Source of the DNA: Kudoa neothunni
Lineage: Eukaryota > Cnidaria
DNA length: 64,000 nt
NCBI GenBank assembly: GCA_964304625.1
Contig: OZ199839.1
Location: 5,146,001 to 5,210,000 of the forward strand
Direction: 5' to 3'
Below, one piece after another: positions 36,240 to 49,000 of the stretch. The notes under the pieces are model-generated. The model did not search any database. It saw only the letters and a list, made by a program, of their open reading frames with translations, and was not told where the DNA came from. How positions within the stretch are numbered: position 1 is the first letter of the stretch; each line of letters starts with the position of its first letter. The position numbers were made by a program, and so were the translations under genes.

Positions 36240-37388
36240 CGATAAATAGACCATTCCACTTGAAACCTAAATTATAAACCTAAATAAAAATATGAATATT
36301 TGATTACGTTCAATCCATACTGTAATTTCTTTAGTATCTCTTAGGAGAAGCTTATTTTTTAGGCCCGACAAGTTACAGAGTTTGTTATTTCCACAAATTC
36401 TACTATCATAAGCGACAGATTTGATTATATCGACGCAAGCTTCCAAGTTATATTTTCCGACAAATTTATTACTAAAATTAATTAATGATTTTGCTATGCA
36501 GTCCCAGTCCTGAACAATTTTTTCGTCATCAACATATTCCGATACATCATCAGGAATACAAGGATGATGGACTACTTCATCTTTGGAATAAGTATTCGAC
36601 CTTATTATCTCCTATATAGTAAAACCATTTATTACACATCAACCTTCAATTGAACTACTTTTATCAAGTGATAATAGGTTGCGTGTAAAATTTTATGGGA
36701 ACCCAAACAATAAAAGCTGTTCACCGCTGCGGTATATTTTTGATTTCGTATGGAAAATTCTTGGACAATCCATTTGTCAAACAGACCGGGATTGTCTGTG
36801 AATATTCCCACAGAAAATTTATTGCCTGTCAAAATAATAAATGATTTCTTCTCCAAAATCTACAAGTTAATATTAAAAGTGGTAAGACTTGAAAATTACT
36901 GAATTTTCAAAGTCGTAATTTTTTTTCAACAATTCCAAAATGCCATCTATAGTTTCTTCAGGCTTCACCTGAATTGTTGAAACTAGTTCAAAACGTTTCA
37001 ATTGGGTTATATCGTTAATGTCCTGTTTAAGTATGGTTCGAAACTCTCTTTCTGTGTGCCTTAAAATTTAAAATTATAAAAGTACATAAATTTAATTTAC
37101 TTATATTTGATATTCAGCGCGTAGATAAAGTGTAAAAAAATGGTCGGATTCTTTATATTGCTCCAATTACATTGATCAATTATTGCTTTTTCGCATTTAT
37201 TTACGTGAGAATAATCTATTAAATTTTTTTTATATTGTAAAAAAATAATAAAAACCAACATTCTTTATATTTAACATTTGTTATGTTGATTTTATTAAAT
37301 TACAAATTTTACAATAATGTTGCGCCTTAAATTTAAAATTATTGTTATACTCATCCAAAGTGTTAATTTCACAATAATTATAATCCAT
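36240..37388 (-). CDS. Unrecognised six-exon gene, 3' end not found
   Basis: Six minus-strand exons with correct GT-AG borders join in one continuous frame: 37388-37304, 37215-37101, 37059-36900, 36859-36644, 36611-36321, 36266-36240. They encode 298 residues without a stop; introns are 32-88 bp. The start is MDYNYCEINTLDEY, with an in-frame stop three codons upstream. The protein is soluble-looking and mixed in composition, with no signal peptide or membrane segment. Examples: KHTEREFRTILKQDINDI, PEETIDGILELLKKNYDF, FSVGIFTDNPGLFDKW, VVHHPCIPDDVSEYVDDEK and VQDWDCIAKSLINFSNKF. A donor after 36240 shows that more exons should follow, but the MULE begins 130 bp further on and no continuation was found beyond it. 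I do not recognise the family. The phase agreement across five introns makes a chance reading very unlikely. Confidence 0.7.
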
Positions 37389-38273
37389 TTTGGATTAACT
37401 CATTTAATAACTGTATAAAACTCTTTTTAATTAATAAAATTATTATTTTTTGGTATTTTCTTTAAAAATTTTATTTTGAACTCTCTGACAAGTGTAAACA
37501 GTAATCGATTGGAAGCATAGCGTATATTGGAACCCATGAATGCGACGGATAGTTAAATAAACAATTCATTTATATTTTAGCTTGAATATTTTATGGTAGC
37601 TGTACTTAAATTAGAGATTTGTGAGGGATTTTTTAATGATAAAAAACACCAGGTGCTGATTTAACCTAAATGTTATACATATACCCTATCTGAGAAAGGA
37701 GTTTTTTTAATTTTTGCGTATTTTTAACTGTGGGAAAATAAAATAAAAAAAAGATATATTAAATGATAAAAAGTTATATTTTGTATAGTTTGGGTGTAAA
37801 ATATTAACGGAAAAAAAGTTTTCTTTAAAAATTTCGAAAATGTACATTTTAAACCTACGTCGTGTCCTACATATACCAAAGATAATTTTATTACATATTT
37901 TTATTTTCTTTCTCAATTTGCCATGCCACATAACACTTTATTGTTTAAAATATTTTTATTCAAATGTTTTAATGCCTTTATTCGCTAATTAAAATAATTG
38001 TGATTAAATAGTCCAATATGTTTAGAAAAAAAACATGAAGATACAACTCTGATTAGAACTGCTTATGCAAATAAACTAATCAAACAAATACAGTTGTAAT
38101 AAAAAAATTTTTTAGTTTTTTTTATAATGTCAAAATTAATACCGGAATCTAAATATACTTTTGAAAACTATAACATAACTCATTCAAATCAATAAATATG
38201 AATATTTAAACCAAGAAATAGTCAGCTATGGGAATATTATACGTTTATGCGAAAATGACCATTGGTTTATAAA
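37389..38273. other. Non-coding spacer
   Basis: Very AT-rich; separates the two minus-strand genes. Nothing else seen. Confidence 0.6.
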
Positions 38274-38526
38274 TTAAATACCTGCACATGATCCGCCTTT
38301 AACGTTGAGTTTTTTAAACCATGATTTTTCGTCGTCAGGCAAATACATTCGGTCATAACAGTAGAACCAAACATACTCAGCACTTTTGTGTATCACTATT
38401 CCATACTTGGAAAAGTATTAGATAAATTTATCAAATAATATTTACATGTTGGCCTAAGACATTGAATAGCGGGAAATTTATAAAAAACATTGTTAGAAAA
38501 ATAAATTTTGTGATAGAAAGCATCAT
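38274..38526 (-). CDS. Small secreted peptide (70 residues), novel
   Basis: Two minus-strand exons, 38526-38446 and 38405-38274, separated by a 40-bp GT-AG intron. Exon 1 encodes a textbook signal peptide: MMLSITKFIFLTMFFINF followed by PLFNVLGQH. Exon 2 gives a mature peptide of about 43 residues (YGIVIHKSAEYVWFYCYDRM, then YLPDDEKSWFKKLNVKGGSC, AGI and TAA). The mature part has two cysteines, several aromatic residues and a basic C-terminal half. The splice falls at or next to the likely cleavage site. An alternative splice using the GT after GGSCA and an acceptor at about 38221 would replace the last residues with ADYFLV. No homologue is recognised. It lies about 0.9 kb upstream of the six-exon gene on the same strand. 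Confidence 0.6.
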
Positions 38527-39577
38527 ATCGATTCTATTGTGATTAGCAACCTTACGAAATGGAAAATACCCGAACTAATTTGGAATAAATAAATACAACG
38601 TAACGACCATATATCAAAAATTAAAACGGAAAATTTCAATTTATATAAATTCAAAAGTTTTTCTATCAGTACTTTAATACAAAAGATAAAGAAATTTCAA
38701 AGTTTTAACTAATTTACGTTAGTTTCGAAAAATCTATACTAATTATAATGTTTAGTTACTACTAACAAACTCCGATAAAATTTTTTAATTTAAATTTATC
38801 GCCACCATTTAATTACAGTTTTTATTATATAATTTTAAAATTAATGAAAGACTAATTCTTTGAGTGACATAAGTAAAAATGAAAAATAATTTTTACATAA
38901 ACATTGACATACACAATAATAGTAATTTGTTTATTTAATTAATTAATTTAATTTTTATGATATTATAAAGTTATCTTCAAATTTTCGTTTGAATAAAAAA
39001 AATTCTTTTAACACAAATTTGTTAAATATGCGTATGATAAACAAGTTAATAAAAAAAATTAATGGGGTTTATAATACAGATATTTTTTTTCACTATATTA
39101 GATATTTGGTTTCAAATCGCTATTATACCAATTATATTAAAATCGAATATTTATATAGATTGAACGCATTTACAATGAAAAATGATTTTTTATCTTCCTC
39201 ATATTATTTTATCGCCTAATTTTTAATTTATCCTCTTAAAACATTTAGATATTTAGGTAAAAATGTAACATAGTGGTCATAATCCAAATCTGCGACAGCG
39301 TACAAAAAACCCGTTGAATATCTTATAATGAATTTTTATCAATGTTGTGTTATCAGTAGGTTACTTTCAGCAACTGCAATTTGTCATCACAATAGCATTT
39401 GTTGTAATCTATTAACGCAGAGAACTCCTAACCCTCGCGATTATTGCATCACGTTATACTACCAATTAAGCTGTTTCACGTAAAACATGCTTTGTGTGTT
39501 GTACAATTTAAGTCGGACAACTTTAGTTATGTTGGATTGTCATATTTCATCCTTAGCGATTGCCTATTGTTAAAAAT
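38527..39577. other. Non-coding, nothing recognised
   Basis: Very AT-rich. The open frame at 38989-39219 is Lys/Asn/Ile/Tyr-rich and has no sign of coding constraint. Confidence 0.6.
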
Positions 39578-40065
39578 CTAGGCATTGGCTATTGCTACGA
39601 GAGAGAATAACTCCAAATCTGAGAACCCAGTCAAAATTTGAAATTCATACTTGTAATTGGTGAGTTTTCTCCTTACATAATTAATTGTTTTGGAGAATAT
39701 TTGAGCTATTGAAATTTCTAATATTGTGACTATAAATTTCGTGTTTTATGTTTTGTTATGAGTAATGTTAAATAAATATTTTAATTTTCCACTAAGAAAG
39801 GTTTCTTTAACTAAACAACCAAATATCAGACATTGTGTTTTATGTACAAAAACGTCCACCCTATTTCCTCTGATTGTACCTAATATGTTTAATCTAGCTC
39901 AGCTAATGTAATCTATTAAAATATGCTTAACTATGATTTTATAAAATGAAATAGTTGTATTTTATATATATATATATTTGATTTATAGATTATGTTTATA
40001 TCTCTATTATTACATATCTACAAAGTATATTAAGTACTACCGCTATTCACGTAAAACGATTAGAG

Positions 40066-42361
40066 CAGTGTTTCCCGACTTGAGGTCATATGCCCCACAT
40101 ATGGGCCATGACAAATTTTTGTTTGGTTGTGTGGGTCACGAAAATTTTTTTGATTAATTTGGATGGCGCAAGAAAACGCGGAACCATGCCGTGTAGGAAA
40201 CCCTCTGGATAGAAAATTTAATTTTATCTTTTGGACTGGATTTATGTTGATTTAGTATAAAAATTATATTGAATTAAGTTACATGTTGTTGTTTTATAAG
40301 TAATATATCACATTTCAAGATGGGAAGCGGTAAAAACTTAACTCATCATGCGACCTGATATGATCAGCACGTGTTCCGATCAGACAATGCTCACTCTTTC
40401 GTTCGTTTGTTTTTGGTGCCAGCGAAAAGTTCTTTAAGTTGAAAATATACTAAAGATGAGGGTTAATTTTTCTATCCAGTAAGTTTTAGACACATAACTA
40501 TTCATGTATTTCTTGGACTCGTTTAATTTCATGACACCTGGCGGGTTGACTTCATAGTTTTTTCTACTTTTAATTAATTAAAACTTAAATAAGATTATTC
40601 ATAAAATATTTAAGTGGAACAAGCATGTTTAGGAGTACACTTTATATTTAATTTAGCTATTAAAACTTGAAGGTATTTTCAAACATTTCAGTTCACCCGC
40701 CAATTTAATGACCCAAATCTAGACATTTGAAAGCATTATTCGCCCGGAATTCTCATACAGAAAGAGATTTATTAAGTGATATTATCAATTTATATGAGAT
40801 TAAAGATTTTTATTTTAAAAAATAATGTGCTTGTAGACATTTCATGAAAATTTAATCTGCATATCCTAACTATATTTTTGTATTATCCTTATATGCCAAT
40901 CGTATTATTTATAGTCAACGAAATACATTTTTTAAATAGTTTATTTAACAGAACAGAAAATCAATCTAGAAATAAATTTAGTTAATAAAACATTTAATAA
41001 AAAAGACATTTTATTATGACATCAAAATCTAATAAAGTAATAAAATATATATTTTTTTAACCAAAAAAAGTTGTCATTGAATAGTTTTTATTAACTTGGA
41101 ATTGCACATAAATTTTTATTCGCATGTTTTAAACATGTTTTTGATTTTGCATAACGTGTTTAATTAAGAAAATTATAAACCAAAATAAATTAATGTAGTA
41201 ATAATGTTTGTCTCATTTAAAAATTTTTATAAACAAAAATTTTTTAACTGCTGTTATATATAACACTGGTGTGGATATTATATTTGACTTTATTCCTGAA
41301 TTAAATGATTAATTCTCTTATATTTAGGTTGATTATTTTAAAAAGTATAATTTTCTTATTATATTTGTTAAAAATAAATAAAAATATTTTGTGTTTAAAT
41401 GTTTGTTTTTATATTAAAGCAAACAATAATAAACTACATAATTAATGTTATATTCAAATAGATCTCTATCAAACAATGCTACACCAAACTGGTGTGTTAT
41501 TTATTAATATGATTACTCATACCTTCATCAAATAGATATAAGTATTACATTAATAATTTTTACTTGTTTATATTGGTTTTATTAAAGATTAGGTTGAACA
41601 TCGCAAACGAAAATCTTTAAACATTGATTTTTCTATTTAATCAACATACAATGATATATTTGAATCTTTTACCATTAATTTTTTAAAATTAAAAGCAAAA
41701 AAATTCCTTATCTAAATAAATTTTGTTTTAAATGCCATAATGTATTGATATTAAGTAATGACCAGTTAGATTCGAATGAATTTGGTATACATTTGGATTT
41801 ATTGAATTTACAAGAAAATATTCTATAGTTGTCTTCGTAATTTTGTAAATAGAAAGAAGTTATATGTAAAAAAATTGTGTTGGTCGCATTGAATATTAAA
41901 GCGAAAGATTATTATCTGCTACTAGTTTGTAACTTTATAGATGATATCATTGGGCCTGAAAAACCAAAAATAATCATTAATAATGAAATATATTTAAAAC
42001 ATTAATTCGAATATAATGAACTGGCGGAGGTAATTAAAAAGCAAGAGTAATAAGTCGACACAAGACAAGCTTGGCGGTTTAATAATATTAATTAAGAAAA
42101 CAATATTCAAGCTTGAAAAGCCCGATTAAAATTAAAGCTAGATAAAATTTTTAGATTAATAAATTAAAAATAATTATTATAAGCGTATATGGTTTCAATA
42201 ATTATAATATTTTCATTATGTATAATATCGGATATAAATATTATTAAAACATTAAAATTGTCAACGTTAAATTCGATTATACATTTACGATATTAGCGTG
42301 GGTCGCGGGATATTTTTTTTAAAAAATATGGATCACGGCTAAAAAAGGTTTGGAAACAGTG
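40066..42361. mobile_element. Non-autonomous hAT element (2.3 kb)
   Basis: Terminal repeats CAGTGTTTCC at the left and, reversed, CACTGTTTCC at the right, then gatcacggctaaaaa-type subterminal sequence. It is flanked by an 8-bp target duplication with one mismatch: GATTAGAG (40058-40065) and GATTAAAG (42362-42369). An 8-bp duplication and a CAGTG...-type end are hAT hallmarks. No transposase reading was found in the AT-rich interior. It is nested in the second MULE. Confidence 0.75.
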
Positions 42362-43129
42362 GATTAAAGCATTCTATGTAGTGAATTCAATAAATCTTTA
42401 AAGTATATATACTTACAGCAATGTTTAATTGTATAGTTAAAATCAATATAAAAGCTTACTGTTTGCATTTAAATAGTGGTGAGCATAATTCTATCTTCTT
42501 AAATGTTATTGCGGCAAATATAGATAAACTGTTAATTTTAATAATGTAAAAATTAAAAAAACTTAAATTTTACTCTAATGCGTTATCTGAAATTAATGTC
42601 CACAATAGAAGGAAACAAGTTTTGTATTCTTGATTACAGTAACCTGTGCGGGAATCTAAGTTTTCACTGTAGCGTCATTTGTATGATGGAATCCTCTCCG
42701 GATTGAAAGTTGACTTACATAACTCATTAAAAAGTCATATTAATCGTTATGGACCCCTTTTTATCTGCGATTTAAAACGAAAGAATTGCGAAAAATACAA
42801 AATTCCTAGTCTAAAATTCTAAAATATTTTAATAAAGCTTTAGTTTACTACAAAATAACGTTTGTATTCTTTTCGACTCTCTATAAAAAAGAACTCTTAA
42901 AGGTAACAAAAATCATCAACATAGAGAGGTAACTGCCGCTTTAGCATTACTTTTTGAGCTAGTAATGACATGGAAAATTTTTCATAATCATATTCTTAAA
43001 TGAGATACATGATCATCTTGGTAATATTTCAATATACAAGTCTCTGCCTCATCGAAAGAGTCTATTTCTCAGATAATCATATCTTTGGATTAATATCATT
43101 TGGATCTAATAAAAAGCGTATACAAAAAT

Positions 43130-43620
43130 TGTTATGATATGAAACGAGTAAAAATATCACAGTTAAATCTCTACACAATGTAAAAACAAGAGGAATAATC
43201 AACATGGATGTATTTAAGGTTATCAATGTGTTAACTCATGATGTTAATTGTGATGTTAAAATTATAAAAATGACAATAATGTTGTTACTTGATCATTTTT
43301 GGTTGATCCCCAATGCGACTAACTCTTCAATTTTGTTGAAAATTTGTGCCGATGGAGGCAATAAATAGAATTTTTGAAGTTGCGTTGATTGTAAATTCAA
43401 ATATTTTTGGGAAATTCCACAATTTTTATTCTTATTAGTGCTCCCTTGTATTTAACTGCTGCTAACGATCCTATTTGAGAATTTCGCGTAACTTATGCAT
43501 ACATTATGTATGAAAAAATTCAAACAGACATTGATGGCTCCTTGAAACAAATTTTAGAATGCTTCTCTGTTCTGAATGAAAAATTACGTATCGTTGTTAC
43601 GGTTGAGAACATAAAGTATG
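43130..43620 (+). pseudogene. MULE transposase remnant
   Basis: A short reading NISVKSLHNVKTRGIINMDV, followed by DVNCDVKIIK, aligns with the 31.6-kb MULE transposase (NISLKSLHNIEKFPPIKADN and DYNCEVKILA). Stops and frame changes are frequent on both sides. It is older than the 31.6-kb copy. Confidence 0.65.
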
Positions 43621-44404
43621 GGAATTTTTGAGAATTGTCTCTTCAAATATCCATTTTTTACCTGTAAACATTGTGTAATACAAATATTTCAAAGAAAGTT
43701 AGCAAAATAATACGAAATAACAACTGATATTGAAATAAAATCATTAAAATATTAACAAATATTAGTTAGAGTTATCATTCCCATCGAAAGTGAAAGCAAT
43801 TGGACGAGCTAAAGAACCTGTGCTAACAGTCATTGCTTTTTCTAGAAAAAAATAATATACTATCTATTTAAAATACTAACTGGTTATTAAAAAAAAGTTT
43901 TATTTGAGCACGAAAATAATATCATAATCAGTCTAATACAATATTTCTAACTCGCTCGCTTAAGAATTTTCATAAAATAATAATTCACTTCATAACTGTT
44001 TTAACTTTTCAAATTATATAAGTATGCCGCCCCTTTAAAATAAGTGAGCAGTTGCCACAAAATTAAAAACGTTTCTTGGCGCACACTCATGTTAATAGAA
44101 GTCAAAATTGTTTATTTCATTGGAGTATTCTCCTTATTAACTAATCTTTCGCACACAATTTTGAATAATAATTTTATTAGATGTTAAAACCGTGAACTAA
44201 GGCTATTTTGTAACCCAAAACTCCTTAAAAATATTGTTTTATTTTTCTTTAAAATTGTTAATTATGTTAGGCCCACAATAATTAATTACAAATAAAAATT
44301 TCAAATTTTATGTCAGTTTATAGATTTGGAATTATTCCCTTCCGTAGCAATAGACAACCCCCGTGTGCGAATTATACGAATCGGTAGCAATAGCCACTGC
44401 CTTA

Positions 44405-46072
44405 AGTCTATGTCCATAAGAAAAAGAAATTCCTATTTTATGCGAGCATTAGGTGTTCAATTGTAGCAAATGCATAACCATAGTATTAAAAATAATTTAT
44501 TGTATGAGATTAAGTCAATCCCGTCAGAAATTATATAAATATAACAATGATTTGGCTTTGAAAATATAAAAAATTTATAATCTAACTAATCATAATCTTT
44601 AATCTGAAAATACGGCCATTATGCTGCAATTTAACCGCTATTTATTTAAATTATACGCAAATCGCCACTCATGTTTAAAAAAAAACAATCTAAAACATTA
44701 TACTAAAATATACGTTGTTTTTTAAACTCCAACTTAAAATCTATCCGGATATAATCTTTTCTATTGAAAATTTCTAAATATTTCACTAAAATCGATCTCT
44801 TTAATTAACTAAGTTTATTAAAATGAAGCCAATATACGTTTATTATGTGGCTTTATTCAAAATTCCGTGTTTCATCAAAAATACTATTAAGCGGAATAAT
44901 ATTCGCTTAACCAACTTTCCAAGCATTTATAAATGTTCACATGATGTTAATACTATTTATTACCATTATTATTTTATTTTTACAGAATAAAATTTCCCAT
45001 TAAAAAACCTCAAATACAATAATTATCGTTTAAAAATTATTATCTCAAATTTTGTACGATAAGAAAAATAAAGGATTGGATTTTTTTAAGTTCTCTATAT
45101 TACAAATTGGAATTTAAAAAATGATATCATAAAAAACGAAATTATAATTTAATTTTTGAATAAATTAAATTAAAAATATGCCAATTAAATATACTTTATG
45201 GTAAATGAAGCAATATAACAAATAAATAAATTTTCTTCAAAATAAATTATTATCTATTATTTGAAGTAGGTTGAGAGTTGTTAATCTCAGTTCAAAATTA
45301 AGTCGCTTCCATGTATGCGCAAAAATTTCTATTTAATCTCCTGTGCACATGCGTCAATTTCTCTCAATCTTTATTTTTATATTGAACATACCACTTATAT
45401 TCTCAGAATCCAATAAAGTAAATTACTTCACACTCTTTGTTATTTTTACAAGATTCAATAACAATAAACTACATTAAAAATTAAACACAAGGGATTAAAT
45501 GGAGCTACACCTCAACAGTGGAAATTTTATTTTTTTAAAATTTTCTTTAAAAAGTTTTTGTTTGTTATTTTAAACGATTTAAGCTAAAATGAAAAAAGAT
45601 TAATGATTTTTTTGGTGTGATTGAACTAGTACTCAATCAACAAATAAATAAACATAACAAAAATTCGATTATGTTCTTTTTTCGTTATAACCATTTAAAA
45701 ATGATTGTAGGGTTTATACGCTTTATAAAAATACAATAAATGTGCAACATTTGTAATGACAAATAGATTAAATAAAATGGTGAAAAACGAACTAACTTCG
45801 TGTAAAAATTATTTTAATATTTTTTTATCTAAAATTTTCCTCGGAAAATAATAATCATTTTACTAAAAATTCATCCATATTTTTATTTTGTATTCGTGCG
45901 CAAGCGCTTGTATTATTTTTAACAAGCCATAAAATATAAAAATATTGAATTATAAACTTCTCCAAATTAAAAAAACATATTGAATACAAAAATATTTTAT
46001 TCAGAAAATTTAATCGAAAATTAACAACGAAATTTTGAGTTTATAACAAACATGCGCTGACAACTTTTACCA
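44405..46072. other. Non-coding sequence upstream of NBAS
   Basis: Very AT-rich; contains the unseen NBAS promoter and 5' UTR. No motif stands out. Confidence 0.6.
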
Positions 46073-49000
46073 ATGAGTACCGTTATTTATGAGTTGGAGC
46101 CGGTAGGAAGGTTCAGAGTTAACAACAATCGAGTATTTGTGTTTCAATCTGACTCTATTTTCAACTGTATAAAGGACAATGTGGAAGTTATTGTGAAAAC
46201 GTACTTTAGATGGTTTAGAAATTGTAAGTCGGCTGTATGTCGGTGTGTTTTAAGTTTATCAATTTAATTTTAGATTTGTAACTACTATAAAATTAATGCA
46301 ATCGTTTGGTTGAATTTAATATTTGTAGCAATAATTGCGATGACCAAGACGACGACAAACTTCCACACATTGAAAATTCCACATTTCAAAAAAGCATGGT
46401 TTATTTGGATTGCTCACCGTATGTGCTTTATTGAAATAATCACGTAATCTATAATAATGCCAAAGATGCAACAGATATTTGGCAATTGGTGTTTATGGCG
46501 TTGTCTTGATCTAGTATAATGTCGTTGATTTAAATGTTTTATTGATTAAAAACAAATAGCGATGTATATGCCGATAAATACGATCGACCGATGAAACATA
46601 CCTGTAGATATTTTGTTGTTTTATTTTGTTTATCATTGTCAAATTATAAACAGTCGAGAGAGAAGAGATTCAATTAGACCTACCTAAACAACTTTGCTGG
46701 AGTAATGACAGTTCAATCGTGGCTCTGTTTTCCAAGTAATATGCTCATTTTTAAATCTAAGCTGTAAATAGTTGTAAAGAGCTAACCTTAAGATTATAAT
46801 CCTTTCCACCGGCGTTTCTCCCCCGATTTATAACAAAGAAGACAATTTATCGGAAACTATGGTTACTTTCCATCCTTAACCATTTTTATAATATGTGTTT
46901 AATGAATGTAGTGTGTGTTGTCGATGGAATTATTTGTTGAGGAATTTCAAATGCAAATCAAGCTTATTAGTTTTCATTTCATTGATCGATACGCTTTCGC
47001 ACTGTTTGAAAATGGTGTTGCTTACTTGTTTAAAGTAGAATGTTTTAAGAGATATGCTGAGTAATTTGTTAACGCCGTATTTAAAAATTACATTGGCGCT
47101 ATTAGAGATGGGAAGCTAGACCACATTAGTTTTTCTAAACAATTGATTTGTGAGTGTGGTGTTCAGTTCAATGCCGATGTTGTACACAACTACCACAACA
47201 ACAAATTCTACCTCTTCAACTATTCGAAAAGTTACTCGATGAGTTGTTGTAGCAGTAACAACTGCTTCAGGTGTTGTTATAATATGAAATGCAGCGAAAT
47301 TGTTATTACGGAAGATAATTCGTTGGGTCCAACTGTGGAGTTGATAGCTTGCGGCCAGCAATCTACAACTCATAATGTACTACACTAAAGTTACATTAAT
47401 CGTAGTAACTCATTCTTTCGGTAGACCTATCAAGGAATGAAACTCTACACCAAAACTTTTAAGGAATTCCTTACCGGCAGCAATAATAACAATCGACAAG
47501 TTTTTAAATTCATTAATACTTTCTGTTGTAATTCAGCTAAAAGAAACATATTCACACAATCAAATATCATCCATTCAATGCGGAAAAATGTATCATTCTA
47601 TATACCAACAACACATTGCAATGTATTGATATTATAACACTAACTGTGGAATATACTCTCGATCTCAACGATCGTAACTATCAATCAAGCAACACCAAAA
47701 GTAACGCCGCATTAAACTACCAAAGTTATTACTTTATTAGAAATTCGCTTTATCAGTGTCACATGGAGTGACCATGGGGTAATTAGAGCGTTTCTTAAAC
47801 TCTATTAAATTAAATAAATTAGAGTTTGGTTCTTTGTGACATGGATGGCGGTGTTCATTTGTTACGTTTGGCTAACAGGTAATTTCGAATGAGGCTTTAT
47901 TCACAATCAAATTTGTTGTTAAAAAACATTTCTCTTCGCCCGCATTAATATATTCTAGCTTGGACAGCTAGAACTTGTAAATTTTAATTTTGGAGCTTTC
48001 TGTTTTAGATTGATTAATTTTTCAATATTCGTAAAAATATACGATTACAACGCTTATGAGATTCAATAAAAAATATTTTATTAATAAAATTATTATTATA
48101 TTTTCTAACTTAATCATCAAATATGTCTTTACAAATATTATTTGAGCGTTTGTGGTACGTTGTTTATTCATCCATCTATTTATTTTTTGTTCATGAAGAT
48201 TGTATCATCCCTGTTGTAAATTTTTTACGATCTTCTCGTAACTGTTTTTAAAACAATTTCTAATACGACTTCTGTCTAAATGTGAATGAACAGTTGTATC
48301 GCCAATAAAGTGACCTAAAGAATTCTTCAAAATAATCTTTTATTTGATTTAATAAATCATTCACAAGTGAAATGATTAACATAGAGTATTATAACCGCAA
48401 TTGTTCTCTATCTCTGTATTTTTTTGATTCTTATTATTTCTTAGGCGTTCCTTATGTGGTAAATTTTAAAAAATATTAATTCATGATAGTTTTTTATTAT
48501 AAATGATTAATTTTTGAACACTAATAGGTGAATTTGGATATTTTCGTGGTAAATAATATAAGATGTTAGTTTTTATTACATTTAATTATTTCAATCTGAC
48601 CACCACTCTTAGAGGCCATAAATCATATCTTTATCTTTATATATAAAGCTGGCGTGTTTGAGTAAATACATTATTTATACCAGGGGTTTTAATGTATTTT
48701 ACTTAATAAGCGTACTTTGAACGTTCTATGGACGACATTAGATATAACAAAAAGTCTAGATTATTCTTAATTAATAGAGATGTATAATGCGTTTTATAAT
48801 CAGATAGATAGAAGATTAAGCTGTATAATACATGCACTCTGTCCGTAGATTTAATTAAAATTGTCTGTTATGTTGACATTGTAGTGATCATATTAAATGC
48901 AGGCAATTGTACGTTTACTTCATCTAATTTGTTGAATTATTTATGCTAATATTGACGTGATTTGAAGCTTTTTGTGGGAAAGAGTGCATTAAATTCCATC

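Larger units (their letters stand above)
39578..44404 (+). mobile_element. Second MULE, decayed, with nested hAT
   Basis: Inverted ends: left TAGGCATTGGCTATTGCTAC (39579 on) and right, reversed, TAAGGCAGTGGCTATTGCTAC (to about 44404). Similarity runs inward about 100 bp on each side, including AATAACTCCAAATCTG versus AATAATTCCAAATCTA. The right end contains an extra internal copy of GTAGCAATAG (44344). The element encloses a heavily decayed transposase (about 43130-43620) of the same type as the 31.6-kb MULE. A 2.3-kb hAT has inserted into it (40066-42361). Confidence 0.7.
40652..47748 (+). repeat. First copy of a 7.1-kb duplicated segment
   Basis: Near-identical to 56898-64000. The copy begins inside the nested hAT element, spans the rest of the second MULE and the NBAS 5' exons, and continues to the window edge. 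Where the copies differ inside NBAS coding sequence (46370 region), this copy keeps the reading frame. Confidence 0.95.

Noticed and set aside
38989-39219. 76-codon open frame
   Set aside because: Low-complexity Lys/Asn/Ile/Tyr-rich reading of AT-rich DNA with no homology or splice context.
47116-47373. 85-codon minus-strand open frame (repeated at 63368-63625)
   Set aside because: Antisense shadow of an NBAS propeller exon.
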